Assembly: GCA_021234155.1 (NCBI GenBank)
Contig: JAJEKV010000008.1
Span: 1,569,521 to 1,633,520, forward strand
Direction of reading: 5' to 3'
From: Isoetes taiwanensis
Lineage: Eukaryota; Streptophyta; Lycopodiopsida; Isoetales; Isoetaceae
DNA: 64,000 nt
Part shown: one piece after another, positions 38,234 to 49,390 of the stretch
How positions within the stretch are numbered: position 1 is the stretch's first letter
How the letters are laid out: every line of letters starts with the position of its first letter
Program-made: the position numbers and the translations under genes
Notes under the pieces: model-generated
What the model saw: the letters and a program-made list of their open reading frames with translations, nothing else
Told to the model about the DNA's origin: nothing
Database searches by the model: none

Positions 38234-39360
38234 TGAATTTTTCGAGGGTCCTGCATAAAGCGACTAAATTGACCAACAACAAATTGAATATCTAGCCTGC
38301 TGATAGTAACATATATGAGAGAACCTACCAGCTGCCTATAAAGAGTGGGGTCACATGTAGGACCATTTGCATCATAGCTCAGCTTGTTGCCTGGTTCATA
38401 GGGATTAACGGATGCATTGCAGTCTGTTATATGAAACATGAGCAACAGATCTTTGATGTACTTTGTTTGAGTAAGTTGAATATAAGTTGGATGCTGCCAA
38501 ACTTCAATCCCTAGGCAGAAGTGCATTAAGCGAAGATCAGTAAGCTCAAAGGCGTTGCTGAGTTGTATCTTGAGATCTGCAATGATATCAGTAGCATCCC
38601 CAGTAATAATGAGATCATCTACATATAAGGTAAGAATGCAGATTTGATGATCATTGACTCTAAAATATAGGTTAGGAGCTGCTCTGGATCTCTGGAAGCC
38701 AAGATGAAGAAGAAATGAGTTGATCTTGGCATGCCAGTAGCGCGATGCCTGTCTTAGGCCATAAAGTCTTTTCTTTAGCTTGCAGACTAAATGTTCCTGT
38801 CCTTGTTTAACAAAGTCTGCTGGCTGCTCCATATAGATATTCTCTTCTAAATCACCATTTAGAAAGGCACTTTTGAAGTCCATTTGCCAAAGGGACCAGC
38901 CTTTGCTTGCTGCGAAGGCAATGATTGCTCTAACAGTGTCCATACGAGCAACAGGGGCAAATACTTCAGTATAGTCATGGCCATATTTCTGATTATAGCC
39001 CTTGACTACTAATCGTGCTTTGTGTTTGGCCAAGGATCCATCTGCATGAAACTTTGATCGATAGACCCATTTATTACCAATAACATTATGCTTGGCTGGT
39101 CTAGGAACAAGTGTCCAAGTGTCTTGCTTTTCTAACATAGAATATTCATGAGTCATGGCATCCACCCACTGTTTGTGCTTGACTGCTTGGCTGAAATGTT
39201 GAGGATCCTGATGTTCAACATATTTGGCCATGAGAGCATAGTTAAGAGTTTGAGTAGGCGGCAAACCATTGAGCAACAATTGAGCTGTCATGGAATGGGA
39301 GAGCATATGCATTATCAAGCTCACGGTCATCCGTGGCAGAGATAGCAAGGGGAGAATCAT
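38188..39360 (-). mobile_element. Copia reverse-transcriptase region
   Basis: The 390-codon stretch shows the copia RT: DTWTLVPRPAKHNVIGNKWV, KARLVVKGYNQKYGHDYTEV, FAPVARMDTVRAIIAFAA, WQMDFKSAFLNGDLEENIYM and the catalytic LTLYVDDLIITG. It is the longest open segment of the element and slightly overlaps the RNase H frame. Confidence 0.9.
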
Positions 39361-40026
39361 CCCCCTGATCTACCAAAGGAATTCCAGCAAATTGATCATC
39401 AGGAAATTCAAATTCATCATCTGCGGTTGTACTAGTAATGGCCTGAGAGTGATGTAAGGTGTCAGAGCTAGATGCTCCATGTTCAGAAGGTAAGGAAGCA
39501 ACAGTGGTGGAGATCCAAATATTAGCATGTTCAAATAAGTCTTGAAGTAAATCTTTGTGAAAAGAATACTTACCATCATCCACTTGTGGATATTCTGCGT
39601 CCTCTATGAACTGAACACTTCTGGAAAGAAAAACCTTCTTTGTCATGGGGTCATAAAGCCTCCAACCTTGATTGTTCAATGGATAACCAATGAAAATACA
39701 TTTAAGTGCCTTGTCGGCGAGCTACCCTTGCTGTTTTAGCTTTTCCATAGGGATAGTGGTGTATGCACATTCAGTTTCTTGGCATAAAAAGCTTCATACG
39801 GAGACACAGATTGTAAGGCAATAGTAGGTGCTCTATTGGCTAAATAAGCAGCAACTTGAAGAGCTTCTCCCTAAAATCTGAGATTCATATGTTTATGTGC
39901 AAGCATGGATCTCACGAGATTTTGTAGGGGCCTGTGTTTTCTTTCGGCGACCCCATTTTGGGAGTGTGCATAAGGGACAGTTAGCTGCCTGTCATGACAA
40001 AAAGCATCAAATTTTGAATTATTATA

Positions 40027-40362
40027 TTATGTTCCGTTGTCAGTATGAAGAGCTTTAACTTTGGTAGCCATATGAGGTTCTATAAATGTAATGAACTCTT
40101 TGAAATAGTGAAGTACCTGATTCTTGGTTTTGAGACAAAAGACCCATGTATACCTTGAGAAGTCATCAACAAGTATAAATAAATATGAAGCTCCTCCTAA
40201 GGATGTAGTCGGCATGTAACACAAATCTGAGTGTAAAAGCTCCAAGGGTTTTTGTGCACGAACTATTGCATGATGAGGATATGGCGCATGAGTCTGCTTG
40301 CCCAAGTGACGTGCCTCACATTCAATTGCATGAGAATGTAATTTTGGTATTCCATCAACCAT
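40027..40362 (-). mobile_element. Copia integrase region
   Basis: It contains the end of the zinc-binding part (CEARHLGKQTHAPYP) and the core with LHSDLC, FILVDDFSRYTWVF and ALHTDNGT, including catalytic-type aspartates. It lies upstream of RT in element orientation, which is the copia order. Confidence 0.85.
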
Positions 40363-40644
40363 GGATAAACGTGAGAGTTCACCAAGTGCCTGACCACCTA
40401 TGTGACCATATCGAGCATGCCATAAAGAATCCTTTTGAAATTCTGCTGCTACATGAGCAGAAGCAGGATGTAATAGATGAGCATCAACTGTGTAGAGCCC
40501 TGCTTTATCATATGACCAGTAAGACGAACATTAAGTTGAGAAGGAGAGAGAAAGTCAAAGGGACATTTCTCTGTCACATACATCTTCTTATCACCAAATA
40601 TAATGGTTCGACCTTGCAGATCAAATTGAGAGACTGAAAGTAAA

Positions 40645-41456
40645 TTAGCAAGAAGATTTGGGAGATAGGTAACCTCTGGAATTTCCAAAATTCCAGCAGA
40701 GGAATGCAATTGTAATACTAACAGATTGACATGAGTTATCATTGCCCAATGTAACTAGGACTGAATTATCCTCTTGTTCATTGATTAGTGCAGCAGAATT
40801 CCCTATGATATGTTTTGATGCTCCAGAATCCATCATTAAATTTGAAGAGGTTACCTTAGACTCTTGGGGAGGTGTTGGACGTAACTCGGTCAGACCAATA
40901 CTTGCATCACACAGCAGTTGTGGCCATATTAAGATACTCATGTGAGAATGATGGTGATAAAATAGCTGCCCCATTAATAGCATGTGTTACAGTGGATGAC
41001 GATGATGCCGAGGATTGTTTCTTAGAGTCGAGCCATTGCTTAAATTCTGGACATCGATTTCTGAAGTGCCCCTTCATGCCACATGCATAACATGTAACAG
41101 TAGATTTATCTCTTGGAATTTTAGCAGAAGATTTATTTGTTTGTGATTTGCTTCTATTGGCATCAGGCATAGACATGGTGAAGCTGAGTTTGTTGAATTT
41201 GGTTGGCTATCTCCAGTTCTTCTTGCACCAAGAGATTTTGGATCTCATTAGAAGAGAAGAGAACTCCCTTTTGTGAGCAGGTTTTAACAGCTCCAATAAA
41301 ATTTTGAAACTTGTCACCAATACCTCTGAGTACAATAATGATGAGATCCTGCTCATTAATGTTGCCTCCTGCTCCAATAATCTCTTGTTTGAAAGTTTTT
41401 AGTTTGGAAAGATAAGCAGTAACATTATCACAAGAATCAAGCCTCAGCTCCTTCAT
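40645..41456 (-). mobile_element. Copia gag and protease region
   Basis: Gag-like text (LRLDSCDNVTAYLSKLKTF, 41163-41456) is followed by a CCHC zinc knuckle (CYACGMKGHFRNRC near 41050-41090) and a protease-type motif (MDSGASKHIIGN near 40800-40840). These are in the order expected of copia gag-protease. Confidence 0.82.
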
Positions 41457-42075
41457 TTGCTGTTTAACTAGATACTACTTGCCAAGACATGTAACAATGC
41501 ATGAGGCTTTGAGATATTCCCATGCTTCTTCTAATATTTGGATCAACAAGGATTTTAAGATGATCTAATGCCTCTTAATCTTCTTCTGGTTGGGCTGCTG
41601 CATCCCAATCTTCTTTTAAAACTTTCTTCAACTTCAAAAGACCCAGATAGATCATAAAGAATTCACTCCATGTCTGGTAATTGGACCCATCCAGATTTGG
41701 ATTAGTGCACAATTTGAACGGATCTATTCCTCCCATGATGAAGAGTCAATACTGTGATAAAGAATCCTCAAGATTTATAAGAAATCAAGCAGGAAATAGA
41801 CAGACAATCTGAGCAGTAGTTACCCAACCCAAGAATTTGAATCAACGTAAACAACTGATGAGATTTCTTCCTCTGCTTAGAAAAACGTCCGATAAATCAG
41901 TCTTATGAAAACCCTAGTGAAAATCTCCTCCAAGACTCGCCAGACTGAATCAAGAATGGGATCAATAGAATGGTGAAGCAAGGGCGAATCAGATCTGGAA
42001 GGCTTTTGCTGAGATTATAGCATACGCACAAGATGGAGCAATGTGTCCTCCCTCTGCAATTTTCCCTTGTAGTCC

Positions 42076-42088
42076 GGCTCTGATACCA
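42076..42088 (-). other. Copia primer-binding site
   Basis: The minus strand reads TGGTATCAGAGCC four bases inside the 5' LTR. This is the usual plant copia primer site, complementary to the 3' end of initiator methionine tRNA. Confidence 0.85.
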
Positions 42089-42092
42089 TATT

Positions 42093-42278
42093 TGGATGTA
42101 AACCCTAAAAGGAACAAATGAGAGACGCACGTAAACGGCACATGTATTGAGGTCTAAATGTGATAAAAACGAAAAAGGAGAATGTGTGACCTATATATTC
42201 ACATTCGGTCACATATGATGACGTGTCATATATGACACGTCATATAGAGTAAAGTGTCATGTCTCTAATAAATACCCA
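42093..42278 (-). repeat. Copia 5' LTR
   Basis: A 186 bp LTR, from TGGATGTAAACCC to AATACCCA on the plus strand. It contains a 24 bp perfect palindrome at 42219-42242 with half-site TGACGTGTCA. Confidence 0.82.
42219..42242. promoter_or_regulatory. bZIP-type palindrome in the copia LTR
   Basis: A perfect 24 bp palindrome is built from TGACGTGTCA and its inverse around a central TATA. Each half-site contains TGACG (as-1 type, TGA-factor core) and ACGTG (ABRE/G-box type core). The partial LTR copy keeps it with one mismatch at 37537-37560. A role in stress- or hormone-driven transcription of the element is inferred from known bZIP binding preferences. Confidence 0.5.
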
Positions 42279-43275
42279 GTTACTTAGCCATCATGATATC
42301 AAAAATCTTTTATCAGGAATCATTGACTCTTCCATCAAGTCTTCTTATGGCTTTTGTGGCTGGGTGTCCTGGTGATGTAACATTGCTAAGACCATTAAGA
42401 ATTGACTTAAAGTCTGGGGGAAGGAAATTCACCATGCTAAGCTCATCTACCTTGACACCCTCAGAAATCAGCTGCCTAATTTCCAAGTTCATGAATGCAA
42501 CAGAATCAAGATGGATAGTAAAAGAGAGGTGCTAAATATTGCTGCTGGTTGGAGATTAAAATCAAAGATCACTGAGCTTAATAATGATGAAAGGGCCAAC
42601 TCAAAATATTTCTTTGTTAAAGCCAAAGGTAAAGCTAAAAGAAATCAGATTCAAGAAGTTGGGGTAAATGGTTCTTAAATTAGCGATGATAAAGGCTGCT
42701 GCTATAAATCATTTTATAAGCATTATGGGACCAATCCGAATGCTGATTTAATAGCCAATGATAACTTTATCACCATGGACAACCGAATTTCTTTTGAACA
42801 AAACCAGGCTCTAACTTCTCTTTCTACTCTGGAAGAACTTCAACATATGATAACAAGTATGAAGAATGGAATCTCGAGGGCCTGATGGCTTGCTTGCTAA
42901 GTTTTTTAAAGCATGTTGGGATATCCTTGGAAGTTATATCTTGAATATTGCAAACGAGTTCCTGATTAGGAAGTAGCTAAATGGAAGGATCAACACAAGT
43001 TCGCTCACTCTTGCTCCAAAGATCCCTGAACCCATTTCATTATCAGGCGGAATTACTCAAAGATTGAAGGGTATTCATACTCTATTAGCACCAGCCAATT
43101 TGCCTATTTAGAAGGTAGTAATTTTGATAATGTTGCTACTGCAACTTTGGGGATCAGATGGGCAAAAAGATTTGAATTAAAATGTGGCTCTCCTAAAGCT
43201 GGATATGACCAAGGCTTTTGATATAGTAAACTGAAATTTCTTGGAACTATGCTGCAAAAAATTGGGATTCAATGT
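42279..43275 (+). mobile_element. L1-type LINE, 5' piece (linker and start of RT), interrupted
   Basis: Plus-strand LINE text includes HHAKLIYLDTLRNQL, AAGWRLKSKITELNNDERAN (linker before RT), MITSMKNGIS, GPDGLLAKFFKACWDILG and, at the right edge, DMTKAFDIVN followed by FLELCCKKLGFN. These match plant L1 reverse transcriptase blocks 0-3. Several stops and frameshifts are present, for example a TGA inside the DMTKAFDIVN-NFLELC block. At about 43275-43285 the RT is cut by another LINE and resumes near 49925. It is dead. Confidence 0.75.
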
Positions 43276-43289
43276 CAACTCTATTCAGG

Positions 43290-44060
43290 AAGGAGAGACC
43301 ACTATACCTGCCACGGCAGTCCCACCTGCCCAAGAGTCTGCAAGGCGTCAGCCAGGGCCGTCTACTACTGCACCCCCAAGCCGCTCCATGCCACCCCCGC
43401 CCCAATGTAGGCCACAACCTATGCCCCGCCGACAGCAAACAACTCCTGTTGTGCCGGGCAGGATTGTCCCAACAGTCAGAGAGCTCCAGGAGCTGAGGCG
43501 GAGAAGCCACAATGTGGTGGTACGTAGCCTGACAGAAGAGGCAGGGGAGGACCTCATTAACCGGCTTCAAATGTTGATTCTTGCTCGAATGACATTCCCC
43601 ATGCCGGTAAACATTATTAGAGCGAGACGCCATGGCGTCCAGCACCGAGACCGCCCACGGGTGGTCACGTTCACAGTACGAGATGCGCAAGTGAAAGCAG
43701 CCATCCTGCGCCAGGGTAGGCAACTAAAGGGAACTTCCCTGTATGTTGACCGAGACCTGACCCCAGCCCAACAAGAAGACCGCAGGCACGAGTTGGCCAA
43801 AGTTAAAAGCATTCGCAGACAGGGAGGAGCTGCAGGATTGATTCGAGGCAAGATGCAAATTTTCAGGCCGCCGAATGCTGCTATGAATCTTGCTAACCCT
43901 CCAACGACCTACTGGCCAACCCTTTGCTTTTCTGCTGCTATAGCCGCACGCCCCGCTCAAGTTGCCTCACCTTCTGTTTTTCGCACATCTCGGCTGCTTC
44001 CGCCCGCCACCCCCTTCCTGCTGCCGCCATCAGATCCCCACTGCCCGCCTCGCCAACAAA
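43290..44060 (+). pseudogene. ORF1-like protein of the second LINE
   Basis: The N-terminal third is proline-, glutamine- and arginine-rich (PPAQESARRQPGPSTTAPPS, PPPPQCRPQPMPRRQQ). It is followed by a folded-looking RNA-binding-type segment (NVVVRSLTEEAGEDLINRLQ, DRPRVVTFTVRDAQVKAAIL) and DLTPAQQEDRRHELAKVKSI, which resembles the conserved tail of LINE ORF1/gag-like proteins. The open frame begins at 43241, inside the interrupted host LINE (MELCCKKLGFNVNS), so its first codons are a chimera of two elements. In L1-like systems ORF1 coats the element RNA. Confidence 0.6.
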
Positions 44061-44078
44061 TAGGAATTCTGCCTCGCG

Positions 44079-44872
44079 ATGGTCTCCGGAATTGTCGGGG
44101 CTTCCCATGGCGAAGGGGAGATAGTCTCAACTCGATTGCGCGGAGACATGGATCTCATCTTCCTCATGGAAACATGGGAGCATGCAGACCACAGGATACC
44201 CGGAGCTTGCCGGGATACCGGCACTACTCAATCTTCAATGATTGCACAGAAAGCGGGGGCATGGGGGTTGCCTCGCTACTATCGAACAACCAGCACGGTC
44301 AATCTCCTTGTTCAAGATAGACAAGCACAACCGGTACTGCGGGTGCGTGTGCAAAACTGCAATGAAGAGCGCACCCCTCTTTGTGGCAGCACGCTACTTT
44401 CCACATGCGAAAGCAACTTCTATCACACCCACTCGGATGTGGATAGGCTGGGCCCCTATGTCGATCTATATGATGACATACAAAGAAGATAAGCGGTTAG
44501 GCGGTGTCATACTCCTTGGAGACTTCAATGCACGAGGGGTAGAACAATCCATGAGATTTGATCCCTTGATCCGATGATATATTGCGGTTGTGCCCTGAAG
44601 GAGCTTGCCCACGGACATCGGATGACAATCGTCCCGCAGCGCTATGGTCGACAGTTGCTTTTGCTGCGGTATCTTTGACCGGTAACGCAATGGATCGGGC
44701 ACGGTGGCCTTCCACCCCAAGAGCACTTGTAGGTGAAAACAGGGGCGGATCTAGTGTGGTGGACTATGTATTGGTGCTGGCGGGGATATGCATGTCGTCA
44801 AGCACTTTCAGGTGGGAACAACTAATAGGGATGAAGAGATCGATTTCAGACCACTTACCACTTTACATTTGA
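44079..44872 (+). pseudogene. LINE endonuclease domain, frameshifted
   Basis: Three frames carry successive blocks of an exonuclease-endonuclease-phosphatase fold. These are DLIFLMETWEHADHRIPG (44150-44210), GGVILLGDFNARGVEQS (44500-44550; GDFNAR is the metal-binding signature) and VVDYVLVLAG (44755-44785) with ISDHLPLYI at the end (catalytic SDH). The enzyme nicks target DNA to prime reverse transcription. Changes of frame near 44490 and 44580 make it non-functional as read. Confidence 0.75.
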
Positions 44873-45192
44873 AGTTGGCTTGGCGGGTTGTGCGAACCCC
44901 GGTGCAACAACTCCTCACATGCCTCACCTGCGATTGGATTATAAACATGCAAGGGCTTATGCCCGGATGCTTATAGATGACTGGCGAAATTTTGCAATAT
45001 CCTACACTAGAGCAGCAGGACAAGCCGGTGGCCGATGTGCTTAGGATTGCGCCGCGAGAGGTGCTTTGGGATAAGCCGTCAGCACGACGGACCTCCAGGA
45101 CCACAACCTTCCCACGTAATCAATGGTTTGATCGCGAGTGCAAGGAACACAAACGCCGGCTCCGCCAAGTCACGACCACACTTTTACGTCCA

Positions 45193-45360
45193 TATGTAGC
45201 ATAATAGCGGGGGTTTTCTTTGTGTTTTTGTACTTTTTTCCTAAGGTTTTATATGATTTGATGACCCAGTATTTGATGAGACGTTACTAATCCATTACAT
45301 CTAGAGTGCGATACTATCAATATATTTTTAGTGGCATTTTTCAATGGTTACAACTATGAT
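45193..45360. repeat. Dispersed repeat C, copy 1
   Basis: It aligns with 52918-53080: 'gggggttttctttgtgtttt', 'gtac', 'aaggtttt', 'acatctagagtgc' and 'ttttcaatggt' occur in the same order. It marks the left edge of the 2.4 kb insertion. Confidence 0.65.
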
Positions 45361-46776
45361 TTCAAAAACTATCCCAAATCGAGCATGCAAACATCGAAGC
45401 GAAGTTATTTTAGGGTTCTTTTTAGTTATCTAGGGCTTGGTAGGGAGGCAATGGCTTTGAGCGAGATTCTGTTTCTTGCGCACGCAGTAGATTACCACTA
45501 GAAAGCGGATCTGGCGGCTTCAAGGTATGTTTGAAACCCTTTTCCACGGACACGTGGCGAGCAAGGGCCGAGGGGCAGGGCCTTAGGTCGCCTGGCAGTC
45601 TTCCCGCATGTTCTGCTTTCACAATTTCACGTGCAAAGATGCACGGATTCTCTGCTCGGGTGACCTGGAGGTATCGAAGCTATGGATTTCGTGGGCCTTG
45701 TGGGTTTCGGGGGTTTTCGCCTTGAGCTGCGAAGATGGGCATGGACGTTGGGACTTTGCTGCCGCAGTTTTTGTTTTCGGCTGCACCAAAGTACATTCGT
45801 AACCGCATTTGCTTATTAATCGACAAATGTTTGTAGCTTATTCATCTTCAAATCAACATAAGTTTTTCTCGTTGTTGATATTTCTGGTTTTTGACGGACC
45901 CAAGTTTTAGTGCCAATCATGTTTTTGGGGTTTCTTCTACAAGTTCTTTCAGGACTCTACTATTTGTTTGTATAATTCTGTACGACCATGCTATTGCTTT
46001 GCTCGTAGTCGGTGGCGGTAGAAGGCATTACATGAAGCCTTTGCTAACCGCCACGGGAATTTGTGGCGATGAAAGAGACTTCTTATTTAAGAAGCCCAAT
46101 TAGTAACGATAAACATGCGAGAAGCACTTCGCAAAGCAAGCAGCTCGATAATCGGCCGGGTTTTTTTATTGGTGGCTAAAGGCAGATTTTTGAAATGCAC
46201 AAAGGTCTTGATTATGATATTAATGTCTATTTCTTAATAATGTCTATTTCTTTCTTGCATCCCGTCATACCATTCGAACATTTTGGATATTTGGGTTGAA
46301 CCACTTCAACGCGCATTTCTTCATCAAAGAAGCATTCTATTTTAAATATGCATAAAAAGCGAGGCTTCAGATAGTGCCTTTGTAATGTGAGTTTGTCGGC
46401 CAGCCATTTTGGTCTATTCTTGCAAAAATTCTTGAAAAGTCCGCTTTTACCTGGGTTCTTGCCAATGCGCCAAAGACTTGTGCTTGCTACTGAGGTTCCT
46501 GTTGATTCATAGCTATTTGTAGGTAGAATTTTTCCCTTTAACCCAGGCCATTATTAGAAGACTTGACTTTGCGCGAATCATCGAACTCATCACAAATCTG
46601 CGTAGTTACATCAATTACGATGAATTAAACTTTTATGATTTTGAAGTCAGTATTTAATTCTTTGGAACAAGGCTAGATGTGCCCTTCGAGCATTGAAGGT
46701 GCTTGTATCTAAGGTGCTTGTATCAAAGTTTATAACAATGATTCTATTTGAGATAGGTTCTTAGGTATGGATTGTA

Positions 46777-46880
46777 ATGCTTTTCAAACAAGGGTTTGTT
46801 TACCTTGGGAATGGCATCCTTTATTGTGATGCTTTTCGTAAAGGGTTTGTTTACCTTGGGAATGGCATCCTTTATTGTGA
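46777..46880. repeat. Two-copy tandem duplication, about 52 bp unit
   Basis: The unit containing 'gggtttgtttaccttggg' and 'aatggcatcctttattgtga' occurs twice in tandem with a few differences near its left end. Confidence 0.8.
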
Positions 46881-47116
46881 ACATTGTACAACGCTATAGT
46901 TTTGGAGTAAGGGGTGTAAACTAGAGAGAATGTTAAATCACATTCTTAAATTTGAAGTTGACAAGGGACCTGAAAAATAACAATGGTGTTTTTTTAAATA
47001 CTTGTGTTTTATGTATGCAAAGTTGTATTCTTTTAACATTTTGGTCAATGTGTAACTAAGTGCACATAGATAAATGTTTGTTTTTGTTAGGGCCGAAAGG
47101 TCCAAATTTTTTAAGA

Positions 47117-47564
47117 TAACAACCAACACATAATTACCATTAACATTAATTAACACAACCATTGGGTCCAACACATTTAAATTAAAATCCCCTTAAACCC
47201 CTTTGGTTTGGGTGCATATTCACACGGGGGTGACGTAGGGGGGGCGAGAGCCCTTATAATTATATTTGCACGCATAAAATTAACACCATATAGTATTTTT
47301 CTTTGGAAATCTTATAGTATTTTGCAAATCTTGTTATCACGGTATAGCAAATTTTGTACTTGCATACCCACAAACGAGGAACTTCTGTCACGGTGTAGAT
47401 TAAGGAATAAGGGGTGAATATGCCTATCCAACGACTCTCGTTGCGAGTCACCCGTGTGAATATGCACCCAAACCAAAGGGGGTTTAAGGGGGATTTTAAT
47501 TTAAATGTGTTGGACCCAATGGTTGTGTTAATTAATGTTAATGGTAATTATGTGTTGGTTGTTA
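47117..47564. repeat. Large hairpin (fold-back) element, about 112 bp arms
   Basis: Positions 47117-47228 are the near-perfect inverse complement of 47450-47564, separated by a loop of about 221 bp. Arm text includes 'aaccattgggtccaacacat' and its complement. The TTAATGTTAATGG motif reiterates just right of the hairpin. This is the form of a fold-back transposon or MITE. Transcripts through it would form a long double-stranded stem. Confidence 0.85.
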
Positions 47565-47625
47565 TGTGTTGGTTGTTAATGGTTGTGTTAATGTTAATGG
47601 TTGTGTTGGCTAAGAAAGCCGTACA

Positions 47626-49382
47626 TTGCAGCCAGCATCAAATGGAAATGTTTTACCTCCCAGGCGTCACCCTAGGACCTTCCTCGGGCGAAGGGTTCTT
47701 AGAAAGCCGATACAGCCCACGGGGAATATCACTCCCGGCGTTGGAGGCAATACTTGCAACAACTATACGACCCTCGGGGTGCACATGCGGCATTACCCTT
47801 GCAAGAAGGCCCTTTGGAAATCAGAGACCGGACGTGGAACAAGGCTTACAACGTCTTGCCAATGGGAAAGCCCGGACTTGGATGGTATGCGGCGAGAATT
47901 GCTTAAGTGGGCAGGGCCGTCCATAATACCAGCACGACCGCCTTGTTCAACAAGGCATTACAGAAGGCTTCGGCTGCCAGTGGACCAATAGCGAGAGTTG
48001 TTCCCATCTATAAGGCGGGTGACCCACTTTGTCGCCAATTACCGAACAATCATGGTCAGATTCGGTGTTTACAAAACCGCTTGTTCGGGATTCTCAGCAA
48101 AGCAGGTTGACGGGCTGAAGGGCGAAGGCGGCGAGAGGCGCGGCCCTCACCCGGCAGGATTGGACCCGGCACTCAACCATTGACCACATCTTCACGTTGC
48201 GAACTCGATTGAAGACAAGCCGGGAACCGCCGTCGGGATTTATATTGTTGCTTTGTGGATTTTTTAAGGCGTTTGACACCGTGCCTGGGAAAAACTATGG
48301 ACAAGACTGCAGCAAATGGGGTTCACGTAGATTTGCGAGAATCACGAAATGTACGAGCTATATGAAAGATGCTCGGTCGATTCTGTGAGACAAGCCAACC
48401 ATTTGATAGTAGTATCGGGGTTCGTCAGGGATGCCCTCTCTCCCCAACATTGTTTGGGCTTTACATTGATCAATTGGAGAGCTGGCTTGCTGATAATGGG
48501 GGAGATGGAGCTCACCTTCTCTATCAGATCATCAGACAGTTAATATATGCTGATGATGTAGACCTCCTAGCTTACACACCAGCAGACATGCAACGACATC
48601 TCGATGCCCTGGACACATTCTGCCAAGCGACTGATATGCGCGTCAACCTAGCCAAGACTAAGGTGGTTTTCATATCATCTTCACGTCAGCCGAGGGTCCC
48701 CTCCTTCAGTTACCAAGGCCAGAATGTGGAAGTGGCATCCACATACAAGTATTTGGGAGTGGAGTTTCCTTCTACTATGCACTGGGACACATCCATACGG
48801 CTACGAGTGACGGCAGGCTGGAAGGCACTATATGCAATGCAAAACAATAGTCATAGAGCGGAGTTGTATGATTGGGCCCATCAGTCACACCTGTTCAAGG
48901 TCTTAGTAGAGCCTGTCCTTTTATATGTGGGGTGGAAGTATGGGGTCAGTAGTATCACTTGCTACTTGAATGACTTGGAGCAGGTCCGAGAAAGCCTTCT
49001 TAGTACGAAAGCACTAGGGGTGAAGTCCACAAACCCCATATCAAATTCTACTGCAGGAGACAGGATTCTTGCCTCTTCGAGGAGGGCTGCCCTTGATCGC
49101 CACATTGTCTATTTTCAGAAGGTGCTCAATATGGATGATGCTCGTCTCCCTAAACTAGCTTATATCATGGCAATGGGGCCGCAGCGCCTCAAGGCTTGCT
49201 GGAGGGAAAAGAGAGCTCAATGGATGGCTAGATGGAATGTGCAGGAGCATAGGTGCATACAGGTACAAACAGAGGCAGATCGCCATAGCTTGAGGCAATA
49301 TCTTGACGCTTGCTTCCTCAGCAAGCTTTGGGATGCCAATGCCCTTGAACATGTCAAGACAAAGACACTACCAGCCACATAA
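47626..49382 (+). pseudogene. Reverse transcriptase of the second LINE
   Basis: RT blocks are, in order: SPDLDGMRRELLKWAG (47860-47920), IARVVPIYKAGDP (47985-48025), KAFDTVPG (48265-48290), GVRQGCPLSPTLFGLYIDQL (48420-48475), the catalytic LIYADDVDLLAY (48540-48575), MRVNLAKTKVVFIS (48635-48680) and YKYLGVEF (48745-48770), followed by a thumb region with AGWKALYAMQ and LFKVLVEPVLLYVGWKYG. The part 48369-49382 is one uninterrupted frame; earlier blocks need three different frames. The enzyme would copy element RNA at the nicked target. Confidence 0.85.
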
Positions 49383-49390
49383 ATCCCACA

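Larger units (their letters stand above)
37267..42278 (-). mobile_element. Ty1/copia element, near full length, broken
   Basis: This is a 5.0 kb minus-strand element. In its orientation: LTR (42093-42278), tRNA-iMet type primer-binding site (42076-42088), gag with CCHC knuckle, protease, integrase, reverse transcriptase, RNase H, polypurine-like run, and an LTR region holding one full and one partial copy (37267-37592). Integrase ahead of RT is diagnostic for copia. The LTRs are short (about 180 bp) with TGG...CCA-type tips and differ at roughly 10-15 positions by eye, so it is moderately old. It is broken by several changes. No clear target-site duplication was found. Confidence 0.88.
45193..47605. 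mobile_element. Foreign 2.4 kb block inside the second LINE
   Basis: LINE text stops after WFDRECKEHKRRLRQVTTTL near 45190 and resumes with KKAVHCSQHQMEMFYLPG near 47610. The block between has no coding homology. Its left 170 bp recurs at 52918-53080, and its right part is a large hairpin (47117-47564). It could be a non-autonomous DNA transposon or a compound of two insertions. I see no matching terminal inverted repeats at its two ends. Confidence 0.5.

Noticed and set aside
43241-44320. A 359-codon frame as one native protein
   Set aside because: Its first ~14 codons belong to the interrupted L1-type LINE and the rest to the second LINE, and the last part runs out of frame over the endonuclease start.
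47414-47926. A 170-codon plus-strand frame
   Set aside because: It runs from the hairpin arm into the LINE; it is a chance junction of two unrelated sequences.
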